Shown: positions 48,538 to 57,163, counted from the first letter of the stretch. The stretch is DNA of 64,000 nucleotides from CASFRF01 sp031549345 (GCA_031549345.1 JAVBPY010000006.1:62001-126000), one strand, 5' to 3'. Numbers and translations are program-made. The notes: generated from the sequence alone by a model not told the origin.

Positions 48538-51273
48538 TTATTTGGTCAACAGAGGAATCAGGTCGGCGTTGTTTTTCGCCCGCGCCACATCGCCCGGCGT
48601 TTTTCCGTCGTTGCCACGCAGGGAGGGATCGGCGCCGCGTTCGAGCATCCGCTGAACCAGCTTCGGGTCGGCGCCATGCTCCGCGGCGAAGTGCAGCGCT
48701 GTTTTTCCCGTGCTGTTTTTCACATTCAAATTTTTGGAGTGATCGACAAGCTGCTCCCAGGTCGGCTGTGTTCGCTTCATTTGAATGACGAACATCAGCG
48801 CGGTGTCGCCATCCTTATCCTGTTCGTCCACGTCGGCGCCCGCCGCAATCAGGATGCGGAGAACTTCCGCGCCCCCCTTGAAGGCGGCAAGATGGAGCGG
48901 CGTATGGCTGGCGCCGTCCCGGGCGCTTGGCGAAGCGCCAAGCTCCAACAGCTTTTTAAGCATAATGGGATTGGGGCGGATCGCGGCGATATGAATTGGA
49001 ATCCGGCCATACGTCGGTTCCGGGCGATTCAGGGGATCACCTGCGTGCTTGAGGATGTCGAGCAACGATGGATCGACGCCTCGGCCGGCGGCAATGTTGG
49101 CGGTTTCTCCGGGATAATTCTCGCATGTCGTGTATTGAAAACCGAGTTCGAGCAGTTCGGCGATGAGTTTCTGGTCGCTTTTTTTCATTGCGACCTGAAA
49201 GGGGTGAAACAGAAGTGTATTGTTCCGGTGATAACTGTCGCCTCCTTCGGGGAGCATCCACCTCCCGTAGAGGTCGATCAACGTGTCCTTATCCGCCTTG
49301 GGAAGATCGGCGGAACGGATCAAGGCGGCAAGTTTACGGCAGGGCGTCCCACCCGCCTGCCCGCCTTCAAGGAACTCAAGTTCGAGCCCCTGAAGTTCTT
49401 TGCCGTATTTTTCCGTAAAAAGTCGAAGCAGCGGCACGGGATTCATGTAGCTCGGCATCCGGGGAACCAAGTCCGGATTAACGCCGCCGCGCCAACTCCA
49501 TTTCTTCCAGAATTCAGCCAACTTGTCGTCGGGAAGATCGATCGAACGGCGGGTTTCGAGCGCAGTGTCGTAGCGTAGCGAGGCCATCTCAAAAAGCATC
49601 TTGTTCATCAGGGCGAAATTCCGGTTGCCCGTGTTCCGGCTCTCACGGAGGCAGTGTTGAAAATGCTTGTCCATGCGGACAATCAGCTCCGGGCGACGAT
49701 AAAGATTTTTCCATGTATAATCGGGATAATCGTTCACAACCCTTCCGATGAGTTCAAATCCGGCGGAGGGGACAAGCATGTCGTACCGCTCCGTTTGGAT
49801 TGCTTCATCGGAAAGTTGGAGAATCAGCCGATGCGATCCGCACCAGCGCGGGAGCAAGGCGAAAGCAACCCGGTTGTAGGCCAACGCATAACCCGGGCGC
49901 AGTCGAATCGCCTTCTTGAATGCTTCGAGCAGCCCGCTCCGTGTGCCGGAACCCATTTCCACGGTGAGCAGCAACGAATAAGGCTGCGGCCGTTCCGGTG
50001 CGATTTGAAGCGCTTTATTCAGTTCCCCGCGGGCGATGCCCAATTCCCGGCTGAAGATTTTCCAGCCCTCTTCCGATACCGTGTCGGCATAGCCGCCGCC
50101 GCGCGCGTCCCACGCACGGGCAACAGCGGCTTGGGCGGCGATCATCGACCGCATCCACGGATCGAGGGGGCGATCCGCGAATTCGACATCCAGCTCCTTC
50201 CAGTCCGTCTTTGAGAAAAAGCCGATTTTATTGTAGACATAATCGTAATCCTCCGCCTTAAGCTTCGCATGCTTGAGAACATTCCGCCAATCCATCCTGC
50301 AGGCGTTTGTGAGCGCCTCCGTGTTATTCTCCCCCAAATCGTACAGAATGCTTGAAATTTCCGCCCGCGTAAAAGAGTGCTCCCGCAAAAGGCGCTGGCG
50401 AAGACGGCGCAGGAGGCGGTCGGTTTCGCGCGCGTCGATTTTCTGCTTATGCTGGAGATTGATGATGCGGAACATCTCTTCGGCGGCGTTGCTCTCTGTC
50501 TTCGTTCGGGGCGCTTCCGCCTCGGGAAATGTGCCTTCCAGCTCGCCAAGGCGCAGTTTGGCCAGCAGCTCCAGGCGCTCCGAATTCACCCCTGGGTTTT
50601 CGCTGGCGATGATGCGTTTCCAATCCGTCCGCCGTGCGGTACGGAATTTTGCCGGATTCAATGGTGCAGCGTCCAAGTGGTCAAAGAAACCGGCGAAGGG
50701 ATTGTCCTCTTTTTTTCCCTCCCTGAATTTTGCACTGAGCGCGATACGGAACCAGCGGAGCCGCACGGATTCGGGGAGCTCCGAGGCGGCGAGCTTTTTC
50801 TCAAAAGCCGCGTCCTGTTCCGCGCGCGCCCTGGCATGGTTTTCCCGCGCTTCGCGAAGCGCGGGAGCGCTGGAGAGTTTTTCCTGGAATTGTTTGTGGA
50901 GCAGGAGGTATTCGTCGCGTTTAACGGCTACTTCCTGGAGTCGTGCGTCCTCTTTCTGGAACGCTTCAAGCTCATGCTGCACGGCTTCGAGACGCCTTTT
51001 GAGCGCTTTTAATGCGGCGTCGCGTTCGAGAAGCGCCGGAATGGCTTGCGCTTCTTTTGCTTTCGCCTGACGGAGATGTTCGGCCTGTTTCCTGAATTCC
51101 GGGTCTTCCTTCATGAAAAGGAGAACCAGACGTTCGGCGAGTTCGTGTGTTTTTTGTTCCATTGCGTCCGGATTATTCGGATAGGCGGAGAGCGATGGAG
51201 CGATCGCGTCATCCGATGAGAACAATGGAAAGAAAACGCAACAAAGAATCAGAAGAACAAGGCCGAATTTCAT
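48538..51273 (-). CDS. Large secreted ankyrin-repeat protein
   Basis: 911 residues with a signal peptide (1-18, MKFGLVLLILCCVFFPLF). A long charged coiled-coil region (about 45-170, ALKRRLEAVQHELEAFQKED), a helical middle with a TPR-like part (GELNKALQIAPERPQPYSLL ... AFKKAIRLRPGYALAYNRVA), then C-terminal ankyrin repeats (about 730-905: GRIPIHIAAIRPNPIMLKKL, SHTPLHLAAFKGGAEVLRIL, DGDTALMF, GKTALHFAAEHGADPKLVQR). No enzymatic motif. AGGATT precedes ATG 51273; an in-frame TTG is 6 bases upstream. It starts 9 bases after the esterase gene and shares its transcript. Function unknown; protein-binding in the periplasm or outside is likely. Confidence 0.8.
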   Translation of the reverse strand: MKFGLVLLILCCVFFPLFSSDDAIAPSLSAYPNNPDAMEQKTHELAERLVLLFMKEDPEFRKQAEHLRQAKAKEAQAIPALLERDAALKALKRRLEAVQHELEAFQKEDARLQEVAVKRDEYLLLHKQFQEKLSSAPALREARENHARARAEQDAAFEKKLAASELPESVRLRWFRIALSAKFREGKKEDNPFAGFFDHLDAAPLNPAKFRTARRTDWKRIIASENPGVNSERLELLAKLRLGELEGTFPEAEAPRTKTESNAAEEMFRIINLQHKQKIDARETDRLLRRLRQRLLREHSFTRAEISSILYDLGENNTEALTNACRMDWRNVLKHAKLKAEDYDYVYNKIGFFSKTDWKELDVEFADRPLDPWMRSMIAAQAAVARAWDARGGGYADTVSEEGWKIFSRELGIARGELNKALQIAPERPQPYSLLLTVEMGSGTRSGLLEAFKKAIRLRPGYALAYNRVAFALLPRWCGSHRLILQLSDEAIQTERYDMLVPSAGFELIGRVVNDYPDYTWKNLYRRPELIVRMDKHFQHCLRESRNTGNRNFALMNKMLFEMASLRYDTALETRRSIDLPDDKLAEFWKKWSWRGGVNPDLVPRMPSYMNPVPLLRLFTEKYGKELQGLELEFLEGGQAGGTPCRKLAALIRSADLPKADKDTLIDLYGRWMLPEGGDSYHRNNTLLFHPFQVAMKKSDQKLIAELLELGFQYTTCENYPGETANIAAGRGVDPSLLDILKHAGDPLNRPEPTYGRIPIHIAAIRPNPIMLKKLLELGASPSARDGASHTPLHLAAFKGGAEVLRILIAAGADVDEQDKDGDTALMFVIQMKRTQPTWEQLVDHSKNLNVKNSTGKTALHFAAEHGADPKLVQRMLERGADPSLRGNDGKTPGDVARAKNNADLIPLLTK

Positions 51274-51282
51274 GGGCAATCC

Positions 51283-52554
51283 TCAGCGCTTCAGGCGCTC
51301 GGTCATGGCATTTACGGCGCCCCAGTAGTTTCCGCCGCGGCCGTGGCCGCTCGGAACTTCGTTCACCATCTTTTTATCCGGCGAAGGCATGACGTTGTAG
51401 GCGGCGTAGACCGTGGTCGGCGGACAGGTTGTGTCCGCAAAGCCGACGAGGACGGTTACGGGTTTGTCTTTAATCAGGCGGGCGAAATTGACAGCGTCGT
51501 AATAGCCGGAGGTTTTTTCCACTTCCGGCATGGGGTAGACCGCGGCGAGGCCGGGCCAGCCGGAGGCGCGCTTTTCGCGGATGCCGAGGTGGTCGCAGAG
51601 GGCGGGCATGTGGGACACCGCTTCACGGATTTCCGGCGTGATGGCCGTCAGGATCAGGCCGAACGCGCCCCCCTGGCTGAAGCCGTAATAGCCGATGCCG
51701 CCCGGTTTCACATTGGGTTGCGTGGCAAGCCAGCTTGCCGCAAGACTGATGCCGATGATGGGGCGGTAGAAGAAATACGCTTCGCGTCCCTGGAGGAACC
51801 CTTCGTACCAGTAACGGTATTTGGAGAGCTTCGCCTCCATTGCCTTGTACTGCGCATCGCGGTCCGCCGCATTGGTGATGGCGTAGGGGAGAACGTTCAT
51901 GGTCATGGTAATGGCGCCGGGGCGGAACTCCGGCCCGGCTTCGCCCTGGCCCGCGCCGGGGACGGAGAGGAGGGCCGGGAAGGGGCCCGGCCCTTCCGGA
52001 ACGCTCATAAATCCGTAGACGTGTCCGCCGGGTGCGGCGAAGGCGACGCGGAATTGGCTGAAGCCGGCCTTGGCGGCTCCGTCATGCGGAGTAACGACCG
52101 GGTCGAGGGGGAGTTTGGCGGCGTTGGCGCGGGCGGTGCTCCAGAACGCTTCAAAATCGGCGGGGAGATTTTCCACCGGGCGGATTTTTTCCACATCGTA
52201 CCCGGCTCCCGCGACGTTGCGGGCACTGCGCTTCCCATTTTCCATAACTTCGGCTTCCAGGCGGAGAAATCCGGGGGTGTTGAGCGTTTCGGAGATGGAG
52301 GTGGGGACTTCCTTTGTCAAATCGTACACTTTTTCCTGGATCACTTCGACCCCGTCGCGGGTGAGTTTTAAACGGAGTTCGCCTTGCTTCAAAGGTTGTT
52401 TTGCGTCGTCCAGGAGCGTAATGGCGAACGCGGCATTTTCGCCGCATTTGTAAAGTCCTTGTTGCCGATCCAGTTTGAGTTGGATTTGCGGGGCCCCGTA
52501 CAGCGCGCTGCAGACAAACAGCGCCACAAAAAATGAAACAAAGCGAAACGGCAT
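51283..52554 (-). CDS. Secreted acetyl esterase of the CE7/acetyl-xylan esterase type
   Basis: 423 residues with a signal peptide (1-20) and an N-terminal beta domain (~21-120), then an alpha/beta hydrolase of the AXE1 family: PFPALLSVPGAGQGEAGPEF, the nucleophile elbow YYGFSQGGAFGL, the acid in GFADTTCPPTTVYAAYN (Asp) and the histidine in PSGHGRGG. CE7 enzymes deacetylate xylo-oligosaccharides and related acetylated substrates; export suggests action on external polysaccharide. GGAGG precedes the ATG. Divergent from another secreted esterase and followed by the ankyrin gene. Confidence 0.88.
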   Translation of the reverse strand: MPFRFVSFFVALFVCSALYGAPQIQLKLDRQQGLYKCGENAAFAITLLDDAKQPLKQGELRLKLTRDGVEVIQEKVYDLTKEVPTSISETLNTPGFLRLEAEVMENGKRSARNVAGAGYDVEKIRPVENLPADFEAFWSTARANAAKLPLDPVVTPHDGAAKAGFSQFRVAFAAPGGHVYGFMSVPEGPGPFPALLSVPGAGQGEAGPEFRPGAITMTMNVLPYAITNAADRDAQYKAMEAKLSKYRYWYEGFLQGREAYFFYRPIIGISLAASWLATQPNVKPGGIGYYGFSQGGAFGLILTAITPEIREAVSHMPALCDHLGIREKRASGWPGLAAVYPMPEVEKTSGYYDAVNFARLIKDKPVTVLVGFADTTCPPTTVYAAYNVMPSPDKKMVNEVPSGHGRGGNYWGAVNAMTERLKR

Positions 52555-52578
52555 ACATATCCTCCATGGTTTCCGATT

Positions 52579-52636
52579 ATTTTATTCCTTGAAACAGGGA
52601 ATTGCAAGTGGACAATTGCACAAAAGGACGTATATT
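52579..52636. promoter_or_regulatory. Back-to-back promoters for the two secreted esterases
   Basis: Minus strand: TTGCAA (52607-52602), 17 bases, TAAAAT (52584-52579). Plus strand: TGGACA (52609-52614), 16 bases, TATATT (52631-52636). The two -35 boxes are separated by one base, so a single regulator could control both directions. Confidence 0.65.
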
Positions 52637-52659
52637 TCAAAAAACACAGGAGCGACATT

Positions 52660-53910
52660 ATGAAAAAAGCAGCGCGATTTCTCCCCCTTGTTCTGGCCGG
52701 CGGTGTGGCCGCGCAGGCCGGATCGTTCGATTGGCCCCCCGGGGGCGCCATCCAGACCGCCGACGGACGGAATGCCGAAATTTTCTGGCACGGCACCCGC
52801 GCCGAATGGGGCAAAGCCCCGCATAACCAGACCGACTATTTCCTCGTTCTGCATCCGAAGAAGGAACGGGAAAACGCGCCCTTGTATGTTGTCCTCCACT
52901 CCGCCGGACACAACGCCATGACCGCAATCCGTTGCGTGGGGCGGACGGGCGATCACGATTTGTACCATCCGCCGAAGGACTTTTATGCATTGTATGTGGA
53001 CTGCAAGAACAACATCTGGCAGGACTGGTGGTGGGGCGGGCTGCACGTCAACGACAAGTCGCTGGACAAAAACAAGGGCGGCGCGTTGCGTCCGGTGGAA
53101 AACCGGGTGATCGACACGGTGCGCTGGGTGGTCGAACGGTATAAGATCGATCCGAACCGGGTGTATTTGGCCGGAATTTCCATGGGCGGGAGCGGCGCGC
53201 TCGGCATCGGTATGCGGCACGGCGATGTGTTCGCGGCCGTCAAAGTCGGTGTTCCGGCGGGGATCGAACATGTTTCCAACCGGATGTACTTTATGGAGGA
53301 AGCAAAACCGGAAGGTCTTGCCATTCCCGATCCGCCGCCGGTGGTCGATTATTCCGCGCCGAACGACAACTGGTCGTTCGGGCACGAGCGTTTTGTGGAA
53401 TCCATGCGGAAGAACCGTTATGCGCTCACCCTTTACTGGGGCGCTTTCGGGCATGGGAGTAATTTTCGCGCGATCGCGCAGAAGAACGATCTGATCGAAT
53501 CGTTCGACTGGCTCGAAATCCGCCGGAACGAAGCGTACCCGGTTTTCACCGCCGCCTCCAGCGACGACGCGATTCCCTGGCCGGAGAATCTTAAAGAGAC
53601 GAAGCCGGGGCAGATCAACGGATTTTTCCGCTGGAAAAATGTGCACGATCGTGCCGATTCCTTCGCCATGGAGTTGCGCCTCCTGAAAGAAGGGGAATGG
53701 AAAACAGTATTCGTATTGCCGCAGGAGGCGACCGCCGATGTAACACTCCGCCGCCTCCAGGCATTCCACGTGGCTCCGAACCAGCGCTGTGCCTGGACGT
53801 TCGGCACGGCGCGCGGTGAGGCCGTCGCCGATGCGACAGGCCTCCTGACGCTCCCCAAACTGAAGATCACGCGGGAACCCGCCGTGTTGGAGATCAAAAA
53901 GCTGCTTTAA
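52660..53910 (+). CDS. Secreted alpha/beta hydrolase (esterase/depolymerase type)
   Basis: 416 residues with a signal peptide (1-20). Alpha/beta hydrolase core: APLYVVLHSAGHNA, DWWWGGLHVNDKS, and the serine elbow GISMGGSGALGIGMRHGD with S in G-x-S-x-G. A histidine occurs in GAFGHGSNFR. The C-terminal ~100 residues (FFRWKNVHDRADSFAMELRL) form a beta domain. It resembles PHB-depolymerase/feruloyl-esterase-like exported hydrolases of this phylum. AGGAGCGAC precedes the ATG. Together with the divergent CE7-like gene it points to removal of ester groups from plant or algal polysaccharide (inference). Confidence 0.83.
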   Translation: MKKAARFLPLVLAGGVAAQAGSFDWPPGGAIQTADGRNAEIFWHGTRAEWGKAPHNQTDYFLVLHPKKERENAPLYVVLHSAGHNAMTAIRCVGRTGDHDLYHPPKDFYALYVDCKNNIWQDWWWGGLHVNDKSLDKNKGGALRPVENRVIDTVRWVVERYKIDPNRVYLAGISMGGSGALGIGMRHGDVFAAVKVGVPAGIEHVSNRMYFMEEAKPEGLAIPDPPPVVDYSAPNDNWSFGHERFVESMRKNRYALTLYWGAFGHGSNFRAIAQKNDLIESFDWLEIRRNEAYPVFTAASSDDAIPWPENLKETKPGQINGFFRWKNVHDRADSFAMELRLLKEGEWKTVFVLPQEATADVTLRRLQAFHVAPNQRCAWTFGTARGEAVADATGLLTLPKLKITREPAVLEIKKLL

Positions 53911-53917
53911 CGTTCTC

Positions 53918-54012
53918 TCTTTTTGCAATTTGCAAAAAGATGCCCGAAGAGGTTTGAAAAAGGGAGAGCGCGGGAGGGGAAAAACATGTAAGGAAAGTTT
54001 TTTCCCTCCCGC
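53918..54012 (+). repeat. Two-hairpin 3' element, copy 2
   Basis: Hairpin 1 is a perfect 10-bp stem TCTTTTTGCA/TGCAAAAAGA (loop ATT). The linker GAAGAGGTTTGAAAAAGGGA matches copy 1 (15354-15380) except at two positions. Hairpin 2 is a 16-bp stem (53970-53985 with 53997-54012) containing one G-U pair, with an 11-base loop. It starts 7 bases after the esterase stop, the same offset as copy 1, and lies between convergent genes. Confidence 0.75.
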
Positions 54013-54027
54013 AATGTGTTTTTCTCT

Positions 54028-54471
54028 TCATGCATGATGGTATTTTCCGCCGTGAACGATGGTTGCGGCGCGGTACAGTTGTTCCACGAGGAGCCAGCGG
54101 GCCATTTCGTGCGTGAAGGTCATGCACGAAAGCGAGAGGAGGAGGTCCCCGGATTTTCGGACTTCGGCACTCAGTCCCATGGCTCCGCCGAGGACGAGGA
54201 CGATCCGGCGGTCGGCGACGCGAAGGTATTCGGCAAATCCGGCGGAGGTGAGCTGACGCCCTTCTTCGGAGAGGATGACGATGCGGCTGGTGCGTTCTTT
54301 TTCCAGGAGTTTCAGGATGGCCTGGCCTTCGCTTTCAACGCTTCCGTCGGCAAGCTCGGTAATTTCCACCTTGGCCCAGGCGCCCAGGCGCGCGGCATAG
54401 GTTGCCACGCGTTCTTCAAGCATGCGGTCTTTGAGTCGTCCGACGGCGATGATGCGGAATTGCCAGTTCAT
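54028..54471 (-). CDS. rlmH: 23S rRNA (pseudouridine-1915-N3)-methyltransferase
   Basis: SPOUT-class methyltransferase acting on m3Psi1915 of helix 69; 147 residues, normal. Seen: FRIIAVGRLKDRMLEE at the start, the SAM-binding knot VLVLGGAMGLSAEV, LSLSCMTFTHEMARWLLVEQ and the C-terminal LYRAATIVHGGKYHHA. It overlaps the end of mnmA by 4 bases (shared ATGA-type junction), so the two RNA-modification genes form one unit. Its 3' end faces the two-hairpin repeat. Confidence 0.96.
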   Translation of the reverse strand: MNWQFRIIAVGRLKDRMLEERVATYAARLGAWAKVEITELADGSVESEGQAILKLLEKERTSRIVILSEEGRQLTSAGFAEYLRVADRRIVLVLGGAMGLSAEVRKSGDLLLSLSCMTFTHEMARWLLVEQLYRAATIVHGGKYHHA

Positions 54472-55547
54472 ACAAGAGTATCCACCGACTCGATGACTCC
54501 GCCGCCCATGAGCAAATCATCGTTGTAAAACACCGCCGACTGCCCCGGCGTAACGGCGCGGAGAAGTGCGAGAGGGGTAACCAGGCCACCTGCCATTATC
54601 CGTGCGCGGGCCGGTCGGCCGCGGTAACGGATTTGCGCGTCCCATTCCGCTGAATCCGGCGGCGCGGCGGGATCGTGCCAAACCCAGTCGAAGACGCGAA
54701 AGGCGGTGGAAAAAAGAGCCTGTTCTTCCGTCTCCAGCGTGATGTTCCCGGATTTGGGATCGATGCCGACAATGTACGCCGGAACACCGAGGGCAACGTT
54801 CAGCCCTTTGCGTTGGCCGATGGTGTAACGGTGAATGCCTTCGTGGCGCCCCAGTATCTTTCCCCGATAGAGAAAAACGCCGCGTCGCGCGGGAAGGTCG
54901 AACATACGGCGCAATGTGTCGCCGAAACTTTCACCTTCGACTTTGAAGCAGGCATCCTGACTGTCCGGCCTCTCCGCCGTGGGAATGCCGAGCTCGCGCG
55001 CGAGCTCGCGCACCTCCTCCTTGCGCATGGCGCCGAGGGGCAGGCGCAGTCGGCGCAGCTCCTTTTCCGTCAGCCGGTAGAGGAAATAGCTTTGGTCTTT
55101 GTTCCGGTCGGCCCCGCGCCGGAGGCGGAAACGTCCTTGATGTTCGACAACTTGTGCGTAATGCCCCGTAACGACTTCGTCGGCGGAGACGGTTTCGGCG
55201 TAACGGAAGAGCTCGGCGAATTTCAGCACCTGGTTGCAGAGGCAGCACGGGTTCGGGGTTCTTCCGCGCGCGTATTCTTCCGCCGAAGGGCGGAGAACCT
55301 GTTCGGCAAATGCCTCGCGGCAATCCACATAATGGTGCTCGATCCCCAATTGGGCGACGACGGAATCGACGGCCGCTTCATCCTCTTTGGTCATGCAGAG
55401 CCATGCGCCGCCGAATTCCGGATTCGGGTGCTTCATCCGCAGCGTAATTCCGATGACCTCCGCGCCGGAACGCATGGCGAGCGCCGCCGCGACCGAGGAG
55501 TCCACGCCGCCGGAGAGGGCGACGACGATTTTTTTCTTGAAACTCAT
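54468..55547 (-). CDS. mnmA: tRNA-specific 2-thiouridylase
   Basis: Puts sulfur on U34 of tRNA Lys, Glu and Gln; 359 residues. Seen: PP-loop VALSGGVDSSVAAALAMRSG, the catalytic cysteines in TPNPCCLCNQVLKF and RPDSQDACFKVEG, GHYAQVVE, NKDQSYFLYRL and YTIGQRKGLNVALG. ATG 55547 is preferred since similarity starts there; in-frame codons reach to 55601, among them an ATG at 55592 that would overlap the start of the divergent HAD gene. The upstream site is weak in either case. A tRNA-Gln(TTG), one of its substrates, is encoded in this window. Confidence 0.95.
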   Translation of the reverse strand: MSFKKKIVVALSGGVDSSVAAALAMRSGAEVIGITLRMKHPNPEFGGAWLCMTKEDEAAVDSVVAQLGIEHHYVDCREAFAEQVLRPSAEEYARGRTPNPCCLCNQVLKFAELFRYAETVSADEVVTGHYAQVVEHQGRFRLRRGADRNKDQSYFLYRLTEKELRRLRLPLGAMRKEEVRELARELGIPTAERPDSQDACFKVEGESFGDTLRRMFDLPARRGVFLYRGKILGRHEGIHRYTIGQRKGLNVALGVPAYIVGIDPKSGNITLETEEQALFSTAFRVFDWVWHDPAAPPDSAEWDAQIRYRGRPARARIMAGGLVTPLALLRAVTPGQSAVFYNDDLLMGGGVIESVDTLV

Positions 55548-55554
55548 TTTTTTC

Positions 55555-55583
55555 TTGGTATTCTTTGCCGCATATGCTATAGT
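55555..55583 (+). promoter_or_regulatory. Extended -10 promoter of HAD gene, leaderless
   Basis: TTGGTA (55555-55560), 17 bases, TATAGT (55578-55583), with TGC before it (TGCTATAGTA). The ATG follows 7 bases later, at the expected transcript start, and there is no ribosome binding site. Confidence 0.8.
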
Positions 55584-55590
55584 ATCCGCC

Positions 55591-56217
55591 ATGAAAAACA
55601 TTGACTTTTACGACTTTGACGGCACTTTGATCGACACCGCCGCCGACATCCGCGCCTCCTTCCGGCAGGCTTTGGCCGAGCTTGGACTTCCGCTCGAACA
55701 TTTCGATTTTTTTTTCAAAGTCGGCCCGCCGCTGGAAGCTACGCTTCGGCTCCTTCTGCCCGATGCTTCGCCCGAAACCATCGACCTTGCCTCCGCCCGT
55801 TTTCGCGCGCTGTACGACACGGGCGGCTACCCTCTCACCGCGCCATTCCCCGGCATTCCGGAGGCGTTGGCGCGGCGTCGCACGGAAGGGGCCCGCCTTT
55901 TCATCGCCACCAACAAACGCCTCGCGCCCACTCTGGCGCTGCTCGATAAATTCCATCTCCGCGGCTTTTTCGAGGGGGTCCTCGCCTCCGATTCCGAGGG
56001 CCGCTCCCTCACCAAAACCGAGCTGTTGCTCCTGGCCTTCGAGCGGTACAACCTCAATCGCACCGCCGCGCGCATGATCGGCGACATGACCAACGACATT
56101 GCCGCGGGGCGCGCCGCCGGACTTCCCACACTCGGCGTCACCTGGGGCTACGGCACGGCGGAGGAACTTTCTCAAGCCGGGGCCGATGGATTGATCGACC
56201 GCCCGGATCAGCTCTGA
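55591..56217 (+). CDS. HAD-family phosphatase (phosphoglycolate phosphatase-like)
   Basis: 208 residues. Haloacid dehalogenase fold: nucleophile motif FYDFDGTLIDTAADI at the N-terminus, motif II LFIATNKRLAP, the lysine in TKTELL and motif IV MIGDMTNDIAAGRAAGLP. The cap domain is of the small helical kind found in Gph/PgmB relatives. Likely substrates are 2-phosphoglycolate or another sugar phosphate; sequence does not decide. The frame is open upstream, but the promoter -10 lies only 7 bases before this ATG, so it is the first possible start. Predicted leaderless. Confidence 0.88.
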   Translation: MKNIDFYDFDGTLIDTAADIRASFRQALAELGLPLEHFDFFFKVGPPLEATLRLLLPDASPETIDLASARFRALYDTGGYPLTAPFPGIPEALARRRTEGARLFIATNKRLAPTLALLDKFHLRGFFEGVLASDSEGRSLTKTELLLLAFERYNLNRTAARMIGDMTNDIAAGRAAGLPTLGVTWGYGTAEELSQAGADGLIDRPDQL

Positions 56218-56329
56218 CCGCCTTTAAAATACTCTGAAGACGCGTCAAAAGCAAGCTGAATGCGAAAAATCCCGACTGTATTCATTGTGCAAAAGAGCTG
56301 GGATAAGGCGGAATCAAGGCAAAAAAAAT

Positions 56330-56403
56330 GGAGGCGTGGACCGGAATTGAACCGGTTTATAAGGTTTTGCAGACCTCCGCCTAACCTTTCGGCCACCACG
56401 CCT
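56330..56403 (-). tRNA. tRNA-Cys (anticodon GCA)
   Basis: 74 bases on the minus strand: acceptor GGCGTGG/CCACGCC, discriminator U73 (the cysteine identity base), anticodon stem GAGGT/ACCTT with loop CTGCAAA, and T arm ACCGG/CCGGT around TTCAATT. CCA is encoded and is followed directly by eight T residues, which may end transcription. Confidence 0.93.
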
Positions 56404-56416
56404 CGTGATAAAAGTA

Positions 56417-56446
56417 CTATAGCATGTGTTTTCGTGAAAGTCCAAT
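56417..56446 (-). promoter_or_regulatory. Extended -10 promoter of tRNA-Cys
   Basis: Minus strand TTGGAC (56446-56441), 18 bases, TATAGT (56422-56417), again with TGC before it. The mature tRNA begins 13 bases downstream of the -10. Confidence 0.8.
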
Positions 56447-56494
56447 GCCGATTTGCGGAAAAACGGAAATATCGCGGAAAAAGAAGACGTGCAA

Positions 56495-56523
56495 TTGAAA
56501 AGGCATCCGGAGAATGCTATAGT
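56495..56523 (+). promoter_or_regulatory. Extended -10 promoter of ompH-metG
   Basis: TTGAAA (56495-56500), 17 bases, TATAGT (56518-56523) in the context TGCTATAGTA. A leader of about 30 bases with GGAGG follows. It is divergent from the tRNA-Cys promoter 49 bases away. Confidence 0.8.
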
Positions 56524-56560
56524 ACCTGCCGGATATAACCAGAACACGGAGGCCTCCGTC

Positions 56561-57163
56561 ATGAAAACAATCGTCCTTTTCTGCATGCTCCTTTCCGGAA
56601 TTTTCGCGGTTTCCGCCGCCGAGGCGCAGCGTATCGCGGTCGTGGACGTCGGCCGGGTCATTCAGCAGTACTACAAAAGCCGGATTGCCGCCGAATCCCT
56701 CCGGAACCAGGCCGAAATTTTCAACAGCTACCTGGCCAAGCAGGAAGCCGCCCAGCACGCGCTCCGCAAGGAATACCTCGTTGCCGACGACGCGGCCAAA
56801 AACATCGCCATTTCCGAGGTCGAGCGGAAAAAATTCCGGGAAACGGCCGACGCCAAAGCCCGCGAGCTCCTGGAGAAACGCCGCGCCAGCGAAGAGTTCG
56901 CCGCCGACCGGAAGCGCCAGCTCGGAGAACTGGAGATGAAAAAAAGACAGGAGATTCTCGACGACATTGCCGCGGAAGTCAAGCGCCGCGCCGCCATCGA
57001 CGGGTTCCATTTTGTCCTGAACGGAACCGGACGCGGAAACGGAGATCTTCCGTTTGTCGTCTGGCACAGTTCGGCGTTTGATTTGACCGAGGCGGTGATT
57101 GAGGAGCTGAATCGCGCCAGCCGTAAACCCACAGCTCAGGAAAAGGAGGAGGGCAAACCATGA
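56561..57163 (+). CDS. OmpH/Skp-like periplasmic chaperone
   Basis: 200 residues. Signal peptide (1-20), then RIAVVDVGRVIQQYYKSRIA, the typical OmpH family opening, followed by a long charged coiled coil (about 60-150) and a C-terminal beta part (GFHFVLNGTGRGNGDLPFVV) like the Skp trimer body. Skp-type proteins hold unfolded outer-membrane proteins in the periplasm, which implies a Gram-negative envelope. In most genomes it follows bamA; here it precedes metG, overlapping it by 4 bases. GGAGG lies within a 14-base palindrome before the start. Confidence 0.87.
   Translation: MKTIVLFCMLLSGIFAVSAAEAQRIAVVDVGRVIQQYYKSRIAAESLRNQAEIFNSYLAKQEAAQHALRKEYLVADDAAKNIAISEVERKKFRETADAKARELLEKRRASEEFAADRKRQLGELEMKKRQEILDDIAAEVKRRAAIDGFHFVLNGTGRGNGDLPFVVWHSSAFDLTEAVIEELNRASRKPTAQEKEEGKP

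Noticed and set aside
52601..52622. Direct repeat AATTGCA ... AATTGCA between the esterase genes as an operator
   Set aside because: Only two short AT-rich copies, both largely explained by the -35 boxes and the adjacent spacer; not enough to call an operator.
56547..56560. Palindrome ACGGAGGCCTCCGT as an RBS-sequestering hairpin of ompH
   Set aside because: The two arms meet without a loop, so an intramolecular hairpin would lose most pairs; probably chance around GGAGG.
57100..57160. T-box or other leader in front of metG
   Set aside because: metG overlaps the ompH stop codon and has no leader of its own; the leader of ompH is only about 30 bases.
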